A DNA stretch of 64,000 nt from NCBI GenBank assembly GCA_019459145.1, contig JAIBEK010000037.1, forward strand, positions 17,850-81,849, in the 5' to 3' direction. A model generated the notes under the pieces. The model searched no databases. It saw only the letters and a program-made list of their open reading frames with translations, and was not told the DNA's origin. Each line of letters opens with the position of its first letter. Position 1 is the stretch's first letter. This document shows positions 1 to 9,662 of the stretch, piece after piece. Position numbers and translations under genes: made by a program. This DNA comes from Arenimonas sp. Its GTDB lineage: Bacteria > Pseudomonadota > Alphaproteobacteria > Rhizobiales > Rhizobiaceae.

Positions 1-17
1 GTTTGAAGTAGCGAGTC

Positions 18-47
18 AAAAGGCCGGGAAAGTCGCCCTCCCCGGCC
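18..47 (-). terminator. Probable rho-independent terminator of ilvC
   Basis: Read on the minus strand, GGCCGGG pairs with CCCGGCC (plus-strand positions 22-28 and 41-47) around a 12-base loop, followed by a short run of four T. It lies about 40 bases beyond the ilvC stop. The T run is short, so termination may be partial. Confidence 0.6.
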
Positions 48-84
48 CTCGAATGTTACTGACCACTGGCCTTTGGCGACTGCC

Positions 85-1823
<1,739 letters not shown>

Positions 1824-1830
1824 CTTTCAA

Positions 1831-1844
1831 GTACCGTACGGTAC
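1831..1844. promoter_or_regulatory. Perfect palindrome, probable TetR operator
   Basis: GTACCGTACGGTAC is its own reverse complement. It sits 8 bases upstream of the TetR-family start codon at 1823, where an autoregulatory operator would be expected. Binding is inferred only. Confidence 0.6.
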
Positions 1845-2053
1845 GGTTCTGTTTAAGGGGTCGAAGCCACCTCGTCAAGCCTTTTCGACAGGCAAGAGTA
1901 CAGATCTTACGGCTCCCGTGGAGCAGGTCACATTTTGTTGACAATCCGTAACCGGTGCCTGTTTCCCTCATTTTTTGGACCAAGTTATCCGCCACATCCC
2001 ATTGTTTTTGCGTGATTATTTTTTGCGTTCCGATTTCAAGGGGCCTCGGATTC

Positions 2054-2073
2054 ATCGAACCAAACAGTTCGAT
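2054..2073. promoter_or_regulatory. Inverted repeat ATCGAAC-N6-GTTCGAT, copy 1
   Basis: A perfect 7-base inverted repeat with a 6-base spacer (CAAACA). A nearly identical copy lies 71 bases downstream. The form suits a dimeric repressor or activator. The binding protein is unknown, and the sequence does not resemble the palindrome at 1831. Confidence 0.6.
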
Positions 2074-2124
2074 TGTGCGCAATTAGCTCTTGTAATTTGC
2101 GGACCCGGGGCGCAAATAACACTC

Positions 2125-2144
2125 ATCGAACCACACAGTTCGAT
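2125..2144. promoter_or_regulatory. Inverted repeat ATCGAAC-N6-GTTCGAT, copy 2
   Basis: The same 7-6-7 inverted repeat as at 2054, with spacer CACACA. It ends 48 bases before the first small exported protein gene. The 71-base spacing is close to seven helical turns, so both sites would lie on the same face of the DNA. Confidence 0.6.
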
Positions 2145-2192
2145 CCGAATTAACCACCCGCTTCCAAGCGGACGACACCAAGGAACGACACC

Positions 2193-2447
2193 ATGAAGAC
2201 CATCATCGCAGCAACCGCCGTCATCGCTTCGCTGGCCGGCGCATCCACCGCCTTCGCCTTCGAGCCCACCAATGGCCCGCGCGTCGAGGAAACCTCCGGC
2301 AATATCGACCGCACGGTCGTCGGCTCCATCTTCCGGGATAACGGCACCAAGGCGGACCGCGCACCGGTCGACAGCAGCAACCTCAATGTCATCTACGGCT
2401 TCGATTCCGGCCGTGAGCTCAAGGTCGGCACGCCCTCCCACGACTAA
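2193..2447 (+). CDS. Small exported protein of unknown function, tandem copy 1
   Basis: An 84-residue protein with a clear signal peptide (residues 1-22, ending ASTAFA before FEPTNGP). The mature part of about 60 residues has no cysteines and carries the conserved pieces FEPTNGPR, DRTVVGSI, KADRAPVDSSNLNV and YGFDSG. It should be periplasmic or secreted. I recognise no named family. It is the first of three tandem copies, and only this copy has the paired inverted repeats upstream. The ribosome site AAGGAA precedes the start. The DNA between it and copy 2 contains a perfect hairpin (2490-2508) directly before the next ribosome site. Confidence 0.85.
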   Translation: MKTIIAATAVIASLAGASTAFAFEPTNGPRVEETSGNIDRTVVGSIFRDNGTKADRAPVDSSNLNVIYGFDSGRELKVGTPSHD

Positions 2448-2522
2448 TCGCTAGAGCCTCAACCTCTCAGGCCGACACTGTCTGCCGACCTGAGTGATCC
2501 TCACTCAGAAAGGATAATTCCC

Positions 2523-2777
2523 ATGAAGACCATCATCGCAGCAGCAGCCGTCATCGCTTCGCTGGCCGGCGCATCCACCGCCTTCGCCTTCGAGCCCACC
2601 AATGGCCCGCGCGTCGAGGAAACCTCCGGCAATATCGACCGCACGGTCGTCGGCTCCATCATCCGGGATGACGGCGCCAAGGCGGACCGCGCACCGGTCG
2701 ACAGCAGCAACCTGAACGTCGTCTACGGCTTCGATTCCGGCCGTGAACTCAAGGTCGGCACGCCCTCCGACAAATAA
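2523..2777 (+). CDS. Small exported protein of unknown function, tandem copy 2
   Basis: 84 residues, nearly identical to copy 1. Visible differences include A for T early in the signal peptide, IIRDDGAK for IFRDNGTK, VVYGF for VIYGF, and SDK instead of SHD at the end. The signal peptide and mature motifs are intact, so all copies look functional. Ribosome site AGAAAGGA precedes the start and is shared with copy 3. There is no room for a separate full promoter in the 75-base spacer, so it is probably cotranscribed with copy 1. Function is unknown. Confidence 0.85.
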   Translation: MKTIIAAAAVIASLAGASTAFAFEPTNGPRVEETSGNIDRTVVGSIIRDDGAKADRAPVDSSNLNVVYGFDSGRELKVGTPSDK

Positions 2778-2852
2778 AGGTCAGAGCCCCAATCTTTCAG
2801 GCCGACACTGTCTGCCGACCTGGATGAATTTCACTCAGAAAGGAAAATTCCC

Positions 2853-3107
2853 ATGAAGACCATCATTGCAGCAACCGCCGTCATCGCCTCGCTTGCCGGC
2901 GCATCCGCAGCCTTCGCCTTCGAGCCCACCAACGGCCCCCGCGCTAAAGAGATCTCCACCAACGTCGACCGCACCGTCGTCGGCTCCATCATCCGGGATG
3001 ACGGCGCCAAGGCGGACCGCGCACCGGTCGACAGCAGCAACCTCAATGTCATCTACGGCTTCGATTCCGGCCGTGGCCTCAAGGTCGGCACGTCCTCGCA
3101 CGACTGA
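2853..3107 (+). CDS. Small exported protein of unknown function, tandem copy 3
   Basis: 84 residues, the most divergent of the three copies. It has ASAAFA instead of ASTAFA at the cleavage site and RAKEISTNVDRT in place of RVEETSGNIDRT. The second half is the same as in copy 1, except GLKVGTSSHD. The signal peptide is retained. It has the same AGAAAGGA ribosome site as copy 2. A GC-rich hairpin about 70 bases past the stop may end the transcript. Function is unknown. Confidence 0.85.
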   Translation: MKTIIAATAVIASLAGASAAFAFEPTNGPRAKEISTNVDRTVVGSIIRDDGAKADRAPVDSSNLNVIYGFDSGRGLKVGTSSHD

Positions 3108-3176
3108 CCGGAAGACGGTGCGCCGCGACAAGCGCGGTCGCCACGGCACCAGGCCGAACAAGTCAACACGATCACA

Positions 3177-3203
3177 GGCCCCGAAGCTCCAGGCTCCGGG
3201 GCC
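3177..3203 (+). terminator. GC-rich hairpin after the tandem genes
   Basis: GGCCCCGAAGC can pair with GCTCCGGGGCC with one mismatch around a five-base loop. No T run follows, so it may be a transcript-stabilising or Rho-associated structure rather than an intrinsic terminator. Confidence 0.35.
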
Positions 3204-3300
3204 ATAATGCGCCCGAACGAGCCCTTGTCCCACATTTGGCCTTTGGCCAGGACGACCGCCCGCGCTATGCCTTGGCAAGCCTCATTCAAGGAGCCAGCCA

Positions 3301-3690
3301 ATGCGGATGCCGCGCCACACCGTTCTTTTCACTCTCGCCATCCTCGCCCTGCCGCAATGGGCATTCGCCAAGGAAAACCGCTGCGGCTGGATCCAGAACC
3401 CGACGCCGGGCAATTACTGGCTCGACGACAGCGAGGGCATGTGGGTTCTCCTGACCCAGGGCACCGACGCGGAGCCGCTCGGCATGGAGAACTTCCCCGA
3501 CATCTCGACCGGCGACTATGTCGCCTCCAACGGAAACTATGGCTACACTTGTGGCTGCATCCAGGCCGAAACCGAGCGCAATGCCGACAGGCAGGACGCC
3601 TCCGCCGGCAGGATCACCGCCATCTATGGGGTGAAACTTCTGCCGCTCAAGCAGTGCCTGGCTGACCCCGCCCTGCCCAAGCCGGAATAG
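3301..3690 (+). CDS. Exported DUF4087-like protein
   Basis: A 129-residue protein with a signal peptide (about residues 1-23, ending WAFA before KENRCGW). The mature part has four cysteines (RCGW, YTCGC, QCLA) and a tryptophan-rich start (NRCGWIQNPTPGNYWL) that I associate with the DUF4087 family of small exported proteins. The cysteines probably form disulfides in the periplasm. No enzyme motif is visible. It ends just before the convergent Lrp-type gene. The family link is from memory of the motif, so it is moderately sure. Confidence 0.75.
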   Translation: MRMPRHTVLFTLAILALPQWAFAKENRCGWIQNPTPGNYWLDDSEGMWVLLTQGTDAEPLGMENFPDISTGDYVASNGNYGYTCGCIQAETERNADRQDASAGRITAIYGVKLLPLKQCLADPALPKPE

Positions 3691-3692
3691 AT

Positions 3693-4157
3693 CTATTCGG
3701 CATAGTCGACCGGCACGACCGTCCCCGCCTTCAGCGTCTCCATGGAGATGAAGGCGGAGACGTCGAACAGTTCGATCCGCTTGACCAGCCGCCGATAGAC
3801 GACGTCGTAGTGCTCGACACGCGGCAGAACGATCTTCAGCAGATAGTCATAGGAACCGGTCAGGCGGTGCGCCTCGACGATCTCGCCAAGGTCGCTGATC
3901 GCCTTGCGGAAGCTCTCGATCCATTCATCCGAATGATGCGCCGTCTTGATCAGGGCAAAGACGGTGGTCGGCACGCCGATGCGCTCCCGGTCGAGCACGA
4001 CCACGCGGCGGGCGATATAGCCAGCCTCCTCCAGTCTCTGGATGCGTCGCGAGCAGGCCGATGGCGAAAGCGCGACCTTTTCCGCCAGTTCAGCAACCGC
4101 CAGGGATGCATCGCGTTGCAGTGCATCCAGAATCTTCCGATCGCGCTCGTCCAGCAT
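3693..4157 (-). CDS. Lrp/AsnC family transcriptional regulator
   Basis: A feast/famine-type regulator of 154 residues. The N-terminal winged helix is at about residues 4-55 (MLDERDRKILDAL, then LSPSACSRRIQRLEEAGYI). The C-terminal RAM effector and oligomer domain spans about residues 65-145 (LTGSYDYLLKIV pattern). The reading frame stays open far upstream, but the family alignment and a GAGAGTGA ribosome site support the ATG at 4157. It faces away from an aspartate/glutamate racemase gene across about 160 bases, so it probably controls that gene in response to an amino acid. Confidence 0.9.
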   Translation of the reverse strand: MLDERDRKILDALQRDASLAVAELAEKVALSPSACSRRIQRLEEAGYIARRVVVLDRERIGVPTTVFALIKTAHHSDEWIESFRKAISDLGEIVEAHRLTGSYDYLLKIVLPRVEHYDVVYRRLVKRIELFDVSAFISMETLKAGTVVPVDYAE

Positions 4158-4316
4158 TTCACTCTCGCCCAAACCATCCACGACGCAACAAATGTGCACA
4201 TTTTCCCGACGATGCGCAAATGAAACGCGCGATACAGTGTTCTTTGCTGCAAAAACGCGAGCCGATTGCCCGCAGGCCTGGCCATAATCCACGCCGGCAA
4301 CCAGGGGAACTTGACG

Positions 4317-5030
4317 ATGAAGACAATCGGACTGATCGGCGGCATGAGCTTCGAGAGCACAGCGGTCTATTACCGGCTGATCAACGAGATGGTTCGCGCG
4401 GAGCGCGGCGGCATCGCCTCGGCCGAGGTGCTGATGCACTCGGTCAACTTCGCCGAGATCGTCGACTACCAGAAGGCCGGCCGCTGGGATCTCGCCGAAA
4501 AGCGCCTCGCCGACTGCGCGCTCGGGCTTCAGGCCGCCGGTGCCGATTGTGTCCTGATCTGCACCAACACCATGCACCTGGTCGCCGACGGCATCGCCGC
4601 CCGTCTCGACATCCCCCTCCTCAACATCGTCGACGAAACGGCCGCGGCCATCAAGGCCGCCGGTTTCCGCCGTCCCCTGGTGCTTGCCACGCGCTACACG
4701 ATGGAGCACGGCTTCTACACCGACCGCATGCGGGCCCTTGGCCTTGATCCTTGCGTGCCGGAAGCCGCCGACCGCACAATCGTCCACGACGTGATCTTCG
4801 ACGAGCTCTGCGCCGGGATGGTGAAGGACACCTCGCGCGAGGCGTATATCTCCGTCATCGACAAGGCCAAGATGGCCGGTGCGGACTGCGTCATCCTCGG
4901 CTGCACGGAAATCTGCCTGCTGCTCGACCCGCACACCCTCCCGCTGCCCGGCTTCGACTCCACGACGATCCATGCGCGGGCGGCCGTCGATTTCGCCATG
5001 TCGGCGCCGGAGATGCGAATCGCGATATAA
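4317..5030 (+). CDS. Aspartate/glutamate racemase family protein
   Basis: A 237-residue cofactor-independent racemase of the aspartate racemase type, interconverting L- and D-amino acids through two cysteines. Both are present: Cys82 in ICTNTMH and Cys196 in LGCTEI. The N-terminus MKTIGLIGGMSFEST is the typical substrate-loop start. The ATG at 4317 is preceded by AGGGGA, which decides it over the in-frame ATG at 4266. The gene is divergent from the Lrp-type regulator. The substrate could be aspartate or glutamate, which I cannot tell from sequence. Confidence 0.87.
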   Translation: MKTIGLIGGMSFESTAVYYRLINEMVRAERGGIASAEVLMHSVNFAEIVDYQKAGRWDLAEKRLADCALGLQAAGADCVLICTNTMHLVADGIAARLDIPLLNIVDETAAAIKAAGFRRPLVLATRYTMEHGFYTDRMRALGLDPCVPEAADRTIVHDVIFDELCAGMVKDTSREAYISVIDKAKMAGADCVILGCTEICLLLDPHTLPLPGFDSTTIHARAAVDFAMSAPEMRIAI

Positions 5031-5117
5031 ACGTTCGCATCATTAACGGTCTCGAGGAAGCATCTGACCTTTCGTTCGGGACGAAGCCGAAAGCGAATAC
5101 ACCGCTCGCTACAAAAC

Positions 5118-5522
5118 TCAAGCGTTGCGCTCGTCGAAGCTGCGGCGGGCATCCTTCACCGACAGATAGTTCGCCTCCGCCCATTCCAGCAGGCCGCACA
5201 GTGCCGTGAACAGCGAGTGCCCGAGATCGGTCAGGCGATATTCGACGCTTGGCGGCTTGGTCGGGAACACTGTGCGCAGCACATAACCGTCGCGCTCGAG
5301 GTCGCGCAGCGTCTGGGTCAGCATGCGCTGCGAGATGTCCGGCACCAGCCGCCTCAGTTCGCCGAAACGATAGGGCTTTTCCGACAGCGCCAGCAGCAGC
5401 AGCGTCGACCATTTGCCGCCGATATGGTCGATCACCGTGCGCACCGGACAGTTCTCCAGCTTGGGTCCATCCCCCCCGTATCCGGCGATCTTCTCTTCGA
5501 AACGGGTGATGGCGACGGTCAT
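5118..5522 (-). CDS. HxlR family transcriptional regulator
   Basis: A 134-residue winged-helix regulator. Family marks are [15 protein letters not shown] (Cys25 onward), [29 protein letters not shown] as recognition helix and wing, and [11 protein letters not shown]. It is divergent from a quinone oxidoreductase-like gene. The pair has the layout of E. coli qorR(ytfH)-qorB(ytfG), in which the conserved cysteine senses electrophiles or oxidants. A short inverted repeat lies between the two genes. Confidence 0.9.
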   Translation of the reverse strand: MTVAITRFEEKIAGYGGDGPKLENCPVRTVIDHIGGKWSTLLLLALSEKPYRFGELRRLVPDISQRMLTQTLRDLERDGYVLRTVFPTKPPSVEYRLTDLGHSLFTALCGLLEWAEANYLSVKDARRSFDERNA

Positions 5523-5599
5523 GGCGGTTCCCTATCGGTAAGGTGGGCACCAAAAAATGCCTTCTTTACAAGCGCGGGTCAATCTCCATCTTAGCGTAA

Positions 5600-5614
5600 C
5601 TCTCATTTTGAGAG
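5600..5614. promoter_or_regulatory. Inverted repeat CTCTCA-TTT-TGAGAG, possible HxlR operator
   Basis: A perfect 6-base inverted repeat with a 3-base spacer lies in the divergent gap between the HxlR gene and the quinone reductase-like gene, 48 bases before the latter. Binding is inferred from position only. Confidence 0.4.
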
Positions 5615-5661
5615 CAGCTATTCGTTCGGCGGCTCATCCCGCCATCGCCAAAGGAAAGACC

Positions 5662-6543
5662 ATGAGCAAGATCCTCGTCACCGGCGCCTCCGGCCATCTC
5701 GGACGTCTCGTCATCCAGCACCTGATCGAAAGCCGGAAGGTCAGCCCCTCGGACATTGCAGGCGGCAGCCGCGACACCGCCAGGCTCGCCGATCTGGCAG
5801 CACTCGGCGTTGAAACACGCCGCATCGATTTCGATGACAAGGCCTCGCTCGAAACCGCATTCTCCGGCATCGACAAGCTGCTGATCGTCTCGACCGACGA
5901 ACTCGGCACACCGGGCAAGCGCCTCGCGCAGCACAGCGCGGCGGTCGAGGCCGCCAAGGCCGCGGGCGTCGGGCGCATCTTCTACACCTCCATGCCGCAG
6001 CCCGAAGATTCGGAAATCACCTTCAAGGGCGATCATCTGGGAACGGAACAGGCAATCAAGGCTTCCGGCCTCGCCTACACGATCTTCCGCAACGGCTGGT
6101 ACATGGAGAACCTGTTCATGAGCCTGCCGCAGGCGTTGGCCAGCGGCCACTGGTACACCGCGGCCGGCACCGGCCGGATCGCCCATATCGCCCGCGAAGA
6201 CATTGCCCGCGCCATTGCCGCAGGCCTGGCCAAGCCGGCAGAAGGCAACGTCACCTACACGCTGACGGGAGAGACGGCCCATACGACGGAAGAAATCGCC
6301 GCCCTGGTGCGCGACGTGACCGGCAAACCACTCGTCGTGGTCAACCTGACCGATGCCCAGCTTGCCGAAGGCATGGCCGCCGCCGGCGTGCCCGCGCCCT
6401 TCATCCCGACCTTGGTATCCTTCGACGCCAATACCCGCGAAGGCAAGATCGCCATGGCGACGGCCGACGCCGAAATGCTGTCCGGCGTCAAGCGCATGAC
6501 GCTGAAGGACTTCCTCGAAGCCAACAAGGCTGCCCTCGGCTGA
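5662..6543 (+). CDS. NAD(P)H:quinone oxidoreductase-like SDR (NmrA/QorB type)
   Basis: A 293-residue atypical short-chain dehydrogenase of the NmrA family. The N-terminal nucleotide-binding motif is VTGASGHLGRLV (residues 6-17). Further family features are VGRIFYTSMPQ, FRNGWYMENLF and the closing TLKDFLEANK. The closest characterised type is E. coli QorB, an NADPH-dependent quinone reductase. The ATG at 5662 follows AAGGA, so earlier in-frame starts are not needed. It is divergent from the HxlR regulator. The actual substrate is not shown by the sequence. Confidence 0.85.
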   Translation: MSKILVTGASGHLGRLVIQHLIESRKVSPSDIAGGSRDTARLADLAALGVETRRIDFDDKASLETAFSGIDKLLIVSTDELGTPGKRLAQHSAAVEAAKAAGVGRIFYTSMPQPEDSEITFKGDHLGTEQAIKASGLAYTIFRNGWYMENLFMSLPQALASGHWYTAAGTGRIAHIAREDIARAIAAGLAKPAEGNVTYTLTGETAHTTEEIAALVRDVTGKPLVVVNLTDAQLAEGMAAAGVPAPFIPTLVSFDANTREGKIAMATADAEMLSGVKRMTLKDFLEANKAALG

Positions 6544-6591
6544 GGAGACCCGCGGGCCGGAATATCCGACGCACGGAACCGCCTTCCGCCG

Positions 6592-7359
6592 TCAGATCGA
6601 CTGGCCGCAGGCATGGCGGAAACGGCGCACCGTCTCCGCCATGCCGAATTCCAGCGCATCGGCCGTCAGGCCGTGGCCGATCGACACTTCGGCCAGCTTC
6701 GGAATACGCCTGATCAGGGCCGGAAGGTTGGCGACCGTCAGGTCATGGCCGGCATTGACGCCGAGTCCGACCGCAAGGGCCGCATCGGCCGTGCGCCCCA
6801 GGAGGTCGATTTCTTCGGCGGCCTTGTCCGGATGGTCGAAGCAGCCGCCATAGGGGCCGGTGTAAAGCTCGATCCGGTCGGCGCCCGTGTCGCGGGCTCG
6901 TTTCACGGCATCGGCATTGCCGTCACCGTCGGCAAACAACGACACCCGCATGCCCCTGCCCTTCAGCCGCGACACGACTTCGGTGAGGAACGAACCATGC
7001 TTGACGAAATCCCAGCCGTGATCGGAGGTAGCCTGGCTCGGATCGTCCGGCACCAACGTCACCTGTTCGGGTTCGCTCGCCTCGCACAGCGCCAGGAACT
7101 CCGCCGTCGGATAGCCCTCGATATTGAACTCCGCTTCAGGGAATTCGTCATCGATCAGCGCCCGCAGCACCGGCAGGTCGGAAAAGCGGATATGCCGTTG
7201 ATCGGGTCGCGGATGCACGGTCAGCCCGCTTGCGCCGGCGCCAAGGGCGATCCGGCCGAGATGGGCGACGTTCGGCCAGGGCAGATCGCGGCGGTTGCGC
7301 AGCATGGCAATGGCATTGAGATTTACGGAGAGCTTGGCGGGCATTCGGGCAGCGTCCAT
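6592..7359 (-). CDS. pdxJ: Pyridoxine 5'-phosphate synthase
   Basis: This enzyme condenses 1-deoxy-D-xylulose 5-phosphate with 3-amino-2-oxopropyl phosphate to give pyridoxine 5'-phosphate, the last ring-forming step of DXP-dependent vitamin B6 synthesis. It is a TIM barrel of 255 residues, slightly longer than the usual 240. Visible motifs are [43 protein letters not shown] and VSIGHGL. Start 7359 gives six residues more than the alternative [10 protein letters not shown] at 7344, which aligns better with the family. The gene stands alone and runs convergent to the quinone reductase-like gene. Confidence 0.94.
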   Translation of the reverse strand: MDAARMPAKLSVNLNAIAMLRNRRDLPWPNVAHLGRIALGAGASGLTVHPRPDQRHIRFSDLPVLRALIDDEFPEAEFNIEGYPTAEFLALCEASEPEQVTLVPDDPSQATSDHGWDFVKHGSFLTEVVSRLKGRGMRVSLFADGDGNADAVKRARDTGADRIELYTGPYGGCFDHPDKAAEEIDLLGRTADAALAVGLGVNAGHDLTVANLPALIRRIPKLAEVSIGHGLTADALEFGMAETVRRFRHACGQSI

Positions 7360-7653
7360 GAAGGGGCATTGGTCTGATCACCATTTAGGCGATCGCGCCG
7401 CCGAAGGCCAACGAGAATCACATATGCGTTCATTGACGAAACTGATGGATGAGCCGGTTCGCCCACCCGGACCGCCGCCGGCAACCCCCGATTTACGGTA
7501 TTGACGGCACTTTCTGACTGCGATTCTCATGTTTCGCATTGTGTCATCCGTCACAGCCGCTAAGTTCGCGCGGGATTGCGACACCACCACCCTGCCGAGC
7601 CGTGCCGAACGGGAGAAAAACGGCGCCAGGACGGTGAACCCCATGGAGAGGCA

Positions 7654-8685
7654 ATGAGCCAGGATCGGCCTATCGAAGCGGGAAAGATAAGTCTGGCGCT
7701 CTCGGCAATCCTGTCGAGCCAGACATTCGCCCGTTCGCAGAGACTGCGGACCTTCCTCAAATTCGTCGTCGAGCGCGAACAACTCGGTCTCGCGCGTCAA
7801 CTCAAGGGTTCGACCATCGGCATGGATGTCTTCAGCCGCGACGGCGCGCTCGACCCCGGAGTGGATGCGCTGGTCCGGGTGCAGGCCGGCAAGCTCCGGC
7901 GGCTGATCAATCTCTACTATGCCGACGAGGGGCGAAACGATCCGGTCCGCATCCGCATTCCGCTCGGCGGCTATGTGCCGGCCTATGAGTTGCGACCCGA
8001 TCCCCGTCGCCCGATCGAGGAGAGCTTGCCGCGCCACGCCGACCCGGAGCGGGATCTGCAAGATGTGATCCGCATAGACCGCAAGACCGCCGTTGGCCAT
8101 CCCGATACCAATTCCCGGCCCGAATACGCGTCGGACAGGAATTTGCTGGCCCTGCCCATGGTCTATTGCGTCGTCACACCGGCGAGCGACGGGCGGGCGC
8201 GCACCTTCGACAATGCGCTGAGGTTCTCGGAGGCCAGGCTCTGCGCCTTCAAGCTGGCCCCGCCGCAATCAACGCCACCCGTTTTGCCGGGCGAGCTCGA
8301 TTTCCTGCTTGATCTCTGTTCGGCGACCGGCACCGGGCCGCTCCATGCCCGACTGGTGCACCCGGCCACGGGCGCGACGATTGCCGCCCAGTCGCACCCG
8401 GCCGGTGCCATGGCCACCAGTCGCCAGATTGCCGCCTTCGCCAACCAGTTCGTCGCCCGTACCCTGACGCTGAGCGGCGAGGTCTATGCCTTTTGCCGCG
8501 CCGCCGGTCTGTCATCGCCGCTGATGGAGTGCCTCGAGGCCACCTATCATTACCGTCTCGAGAATTCGCATGACGCCTATCTGGAGGCCAGCCGCCACCA
8601 GCAGCGTCTCGTCCACCCGGAGCGGCTGCCCGCCTTCATCTCCGAACTGTCCGACCTTCTGGCCCTGACAAGCCGACAGTCCTGA
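7654..8685 (+). CDS. Protein with winged-helix-like N-terminal domain found in rhizobial adenylate cyclase/TPR proteins
   Basis: A 343-residue protein. Residues about 8-105 show a recurrent rhizobial module: LSSQTFARSQRLRTFLKFVV, LKGSTIGMDVFSRD, DPGVDALVRVQAGKLRRLI and YVPAYE. In other proteins I know this module precedes TolB-like/TPR repeats or class III cyclase domains and is thought to bind DNA or act as a sensor. Here no cyclase or TPR consensus follows, and the C-terminal 240 residues match nothing I recognise. GGAGAGGC precedes the ATG at 7654. It is soluble, with no signal peptide. Function is unknown. Confidence 0.75.
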   Translation: MSQDRPIEAGKISLALSAILSSQTFARSQRLRTFLKFVVEREQLGLARQLKGSTIGMDVFSRDGALDPGVDALVRVQAGKLRRLINLYYADEGRNDPVRIRIPLGGYVPAYELRPDPRRPIEESLPRHADPERDLQDVIRIDRKTAVGHPDTNSRPEYASDRNLLALPMVYCVVTPASDGRARTFDNALRFSEARLCAFKLAPPQSTPPVLPGELDFLLDLCSATGTGPLHARLVHPATGATIAAQSHPAGAMATSRQIAAFANQFVARTLTLSGEVYAFCRAAGLSSPLMECLEATYHYRLENSHDAYLEASRHQQRLVHPERLPAFISELSDLLALTSRQS

Positions 8686-8874
8686 GATCCCATGGGTTCG
8701 ACGATCGCGTTTGCCAAACGCGAGCAAGCCGACTAGGCTGGTTTCACATATCTGTTGCAGAACAACCTGGAATAGACGGCGCAGGACGGTGCGGGGGAGA
8801 CGCGTCGGCCAAATGCACCTTCCGGTGAAGCGGCAGCCATCGCAGACCTGATGCAACGCTGGACGGGGGAGGTC

Positions 8875-9567
8875 ATGGCGGACGGATCGAAATATCTGCA
8901 AGGCGAAAGCCAGCGGCGCGACGGCGCCCCTGCCGATGGCACCTACCTTCCCGACATCCCCCTGCCCCGCGACATTCCGCCGGATCCCGTTCCGATCGCC
9001 GATATGGCCGAGATTTTTGGCGTCACCCACCGCACCCTTCACTTCTATGAGGAAAAAGGCCTGCTCTCCGCCAGGCGCATCGGCCTGATGCGCGTCTATG
9101 GCCGCGGCGATATCGCCCGCATGGCGCTGATCAATGCCTGTCGCGAGATCGGCATGCCGGTGGCAGGCATCCAGGAGTTGATGGAGACACTCAAGTCGGC
9201 CCGCTCCGAAGCGGAGGCAAACGGAATCTTCGAGGAGGCGCTCACCGCCCGAAAGCGCGAGCTGACAGCAAGTCTTTCGACCATCCATCGCCAGTTGCAG
9301 CAACTCGCCTCCCTCCTTTCCCATGAGGCGATCGACGGACGATCCGAACGCTCAAGCCGGCATGCCTCGATTACGCTCGACGAGAACGAACGCCACTGCC
9401 TCGAACTCATGGCGGAGGGTTATGCACCCTTGCGCGTCGCCCGCGCTCTGTCGATGACCAGTTCCGAAGTCGCGGCGCTCGAGACAACCATCATTCGCAA
9501 GCTTGACGCCAACAATCGCTTCCAGGCGGTTGCCAAGGCGGTCCTGCTGGGCATCGTCGCCTCCTAA
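8875..9567 (+). CDS. MerR-type regulator with C-terminal LuxR-like helix-turn-helix
   Basis: A 230-residue protein. After a 38-residue polar lead, residues 40-107 form a MerR winged helix (IADMAEIFGVTHRTLHFYEEKGLLSARR). Residues 108-155 look like a coiled helix for dimerisation. Residues about 163-225 (LDENERHCLELMAEGYAPLRVARALSMTSSEV) resemble a LuxR/GerE-type helix-turn-helix. No cysteine-based metal site of classic MerR proteins is present. GGGGGAGG directly precedes the ATG at 8875, which supports it over the ATG at 8851. The target is unknown, and the nearest downstream gene encodes a DUF4405-like membrane protein. Confidence 0.82.
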   Translation: MADGSKYLQGESQRRDGAPADGTYLPDIPLPRDIPPDPVPIADMAEIFGVTHRTLHFYEEKGLLSARRIGLMRVYGRGDIARMALINACREIGMPVAGIQELMETLKSARSEAEANGIFEEALTARKRELTASLSTIHRQLQQLASLLSHEAIDGRSERSSRHASITLDENERHCLELMAEGYAPLRVARALSMTSSEVAALETTIIRKLDANNRFQAVAKAVLLGIVAS

Positions 9568-9662
9568 GAATTGAATTTCGTCAAACATGACAGTGATTTA
9601 ACGGGACAGTCGATCACTGCGGGCGTAATTGGGACGTGTACTCAACAAACAGGGGTCCTCCC

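Larger units (their letters stand above)
1824..2192. other. Divergent control region between TetR gene and tandem exported genes
   Basis: This 369-base stretch holds no convincing gene. It contains a perfect palindrome beside the TetR start (1831-1844) and two copies of a 7-6-7 inverted repeat (2054-2073 and 2125-2144) ahead of the first small exported protein gene. The base composition is less GC-rich than the flanks, as usual for promoter DNA. I could not place -35/-10 boxes with confidence. Confidence 0.6.
2193..3107 (+). repeat. Three tandem gene copies at exact 330-base period
   Basis: Start codons lie at 2193, 2523 and 2853, exactly 330 bases apart. Coding parts (255 bases) and most of the 75-base spacers are near identical. 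Copies 1 and 2 differ at only a few residues. Copy 3 differs more, for example KEISTNV in place of EETSGNI. This indicates two rounds of tandem duplication, with copy 3 or its ancestor oldest, or unequal conversion between copies 1 and 2. Confidence 0.95.

Noticed and set aside
2193..3107. Possible CRISPR or satellite array
   Set aside because: The 330-base unit is a whole gene plus spacer with conserved reading frame, not short repeats with unique spacers.
3693..4973. Extended 426-residue form of the Lrp-type protein
   Set aside because: The upstream part is opposite the racemase gene and has no similarity to the family. The winged helix starts at MLDERDRKIL.
7360..7653. Small peptide frame upstream of the winged-helix module gene
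   Set aside because: Short, proline-rich, no convincing ribosome site and no similarity. Treated as promoter DNA.
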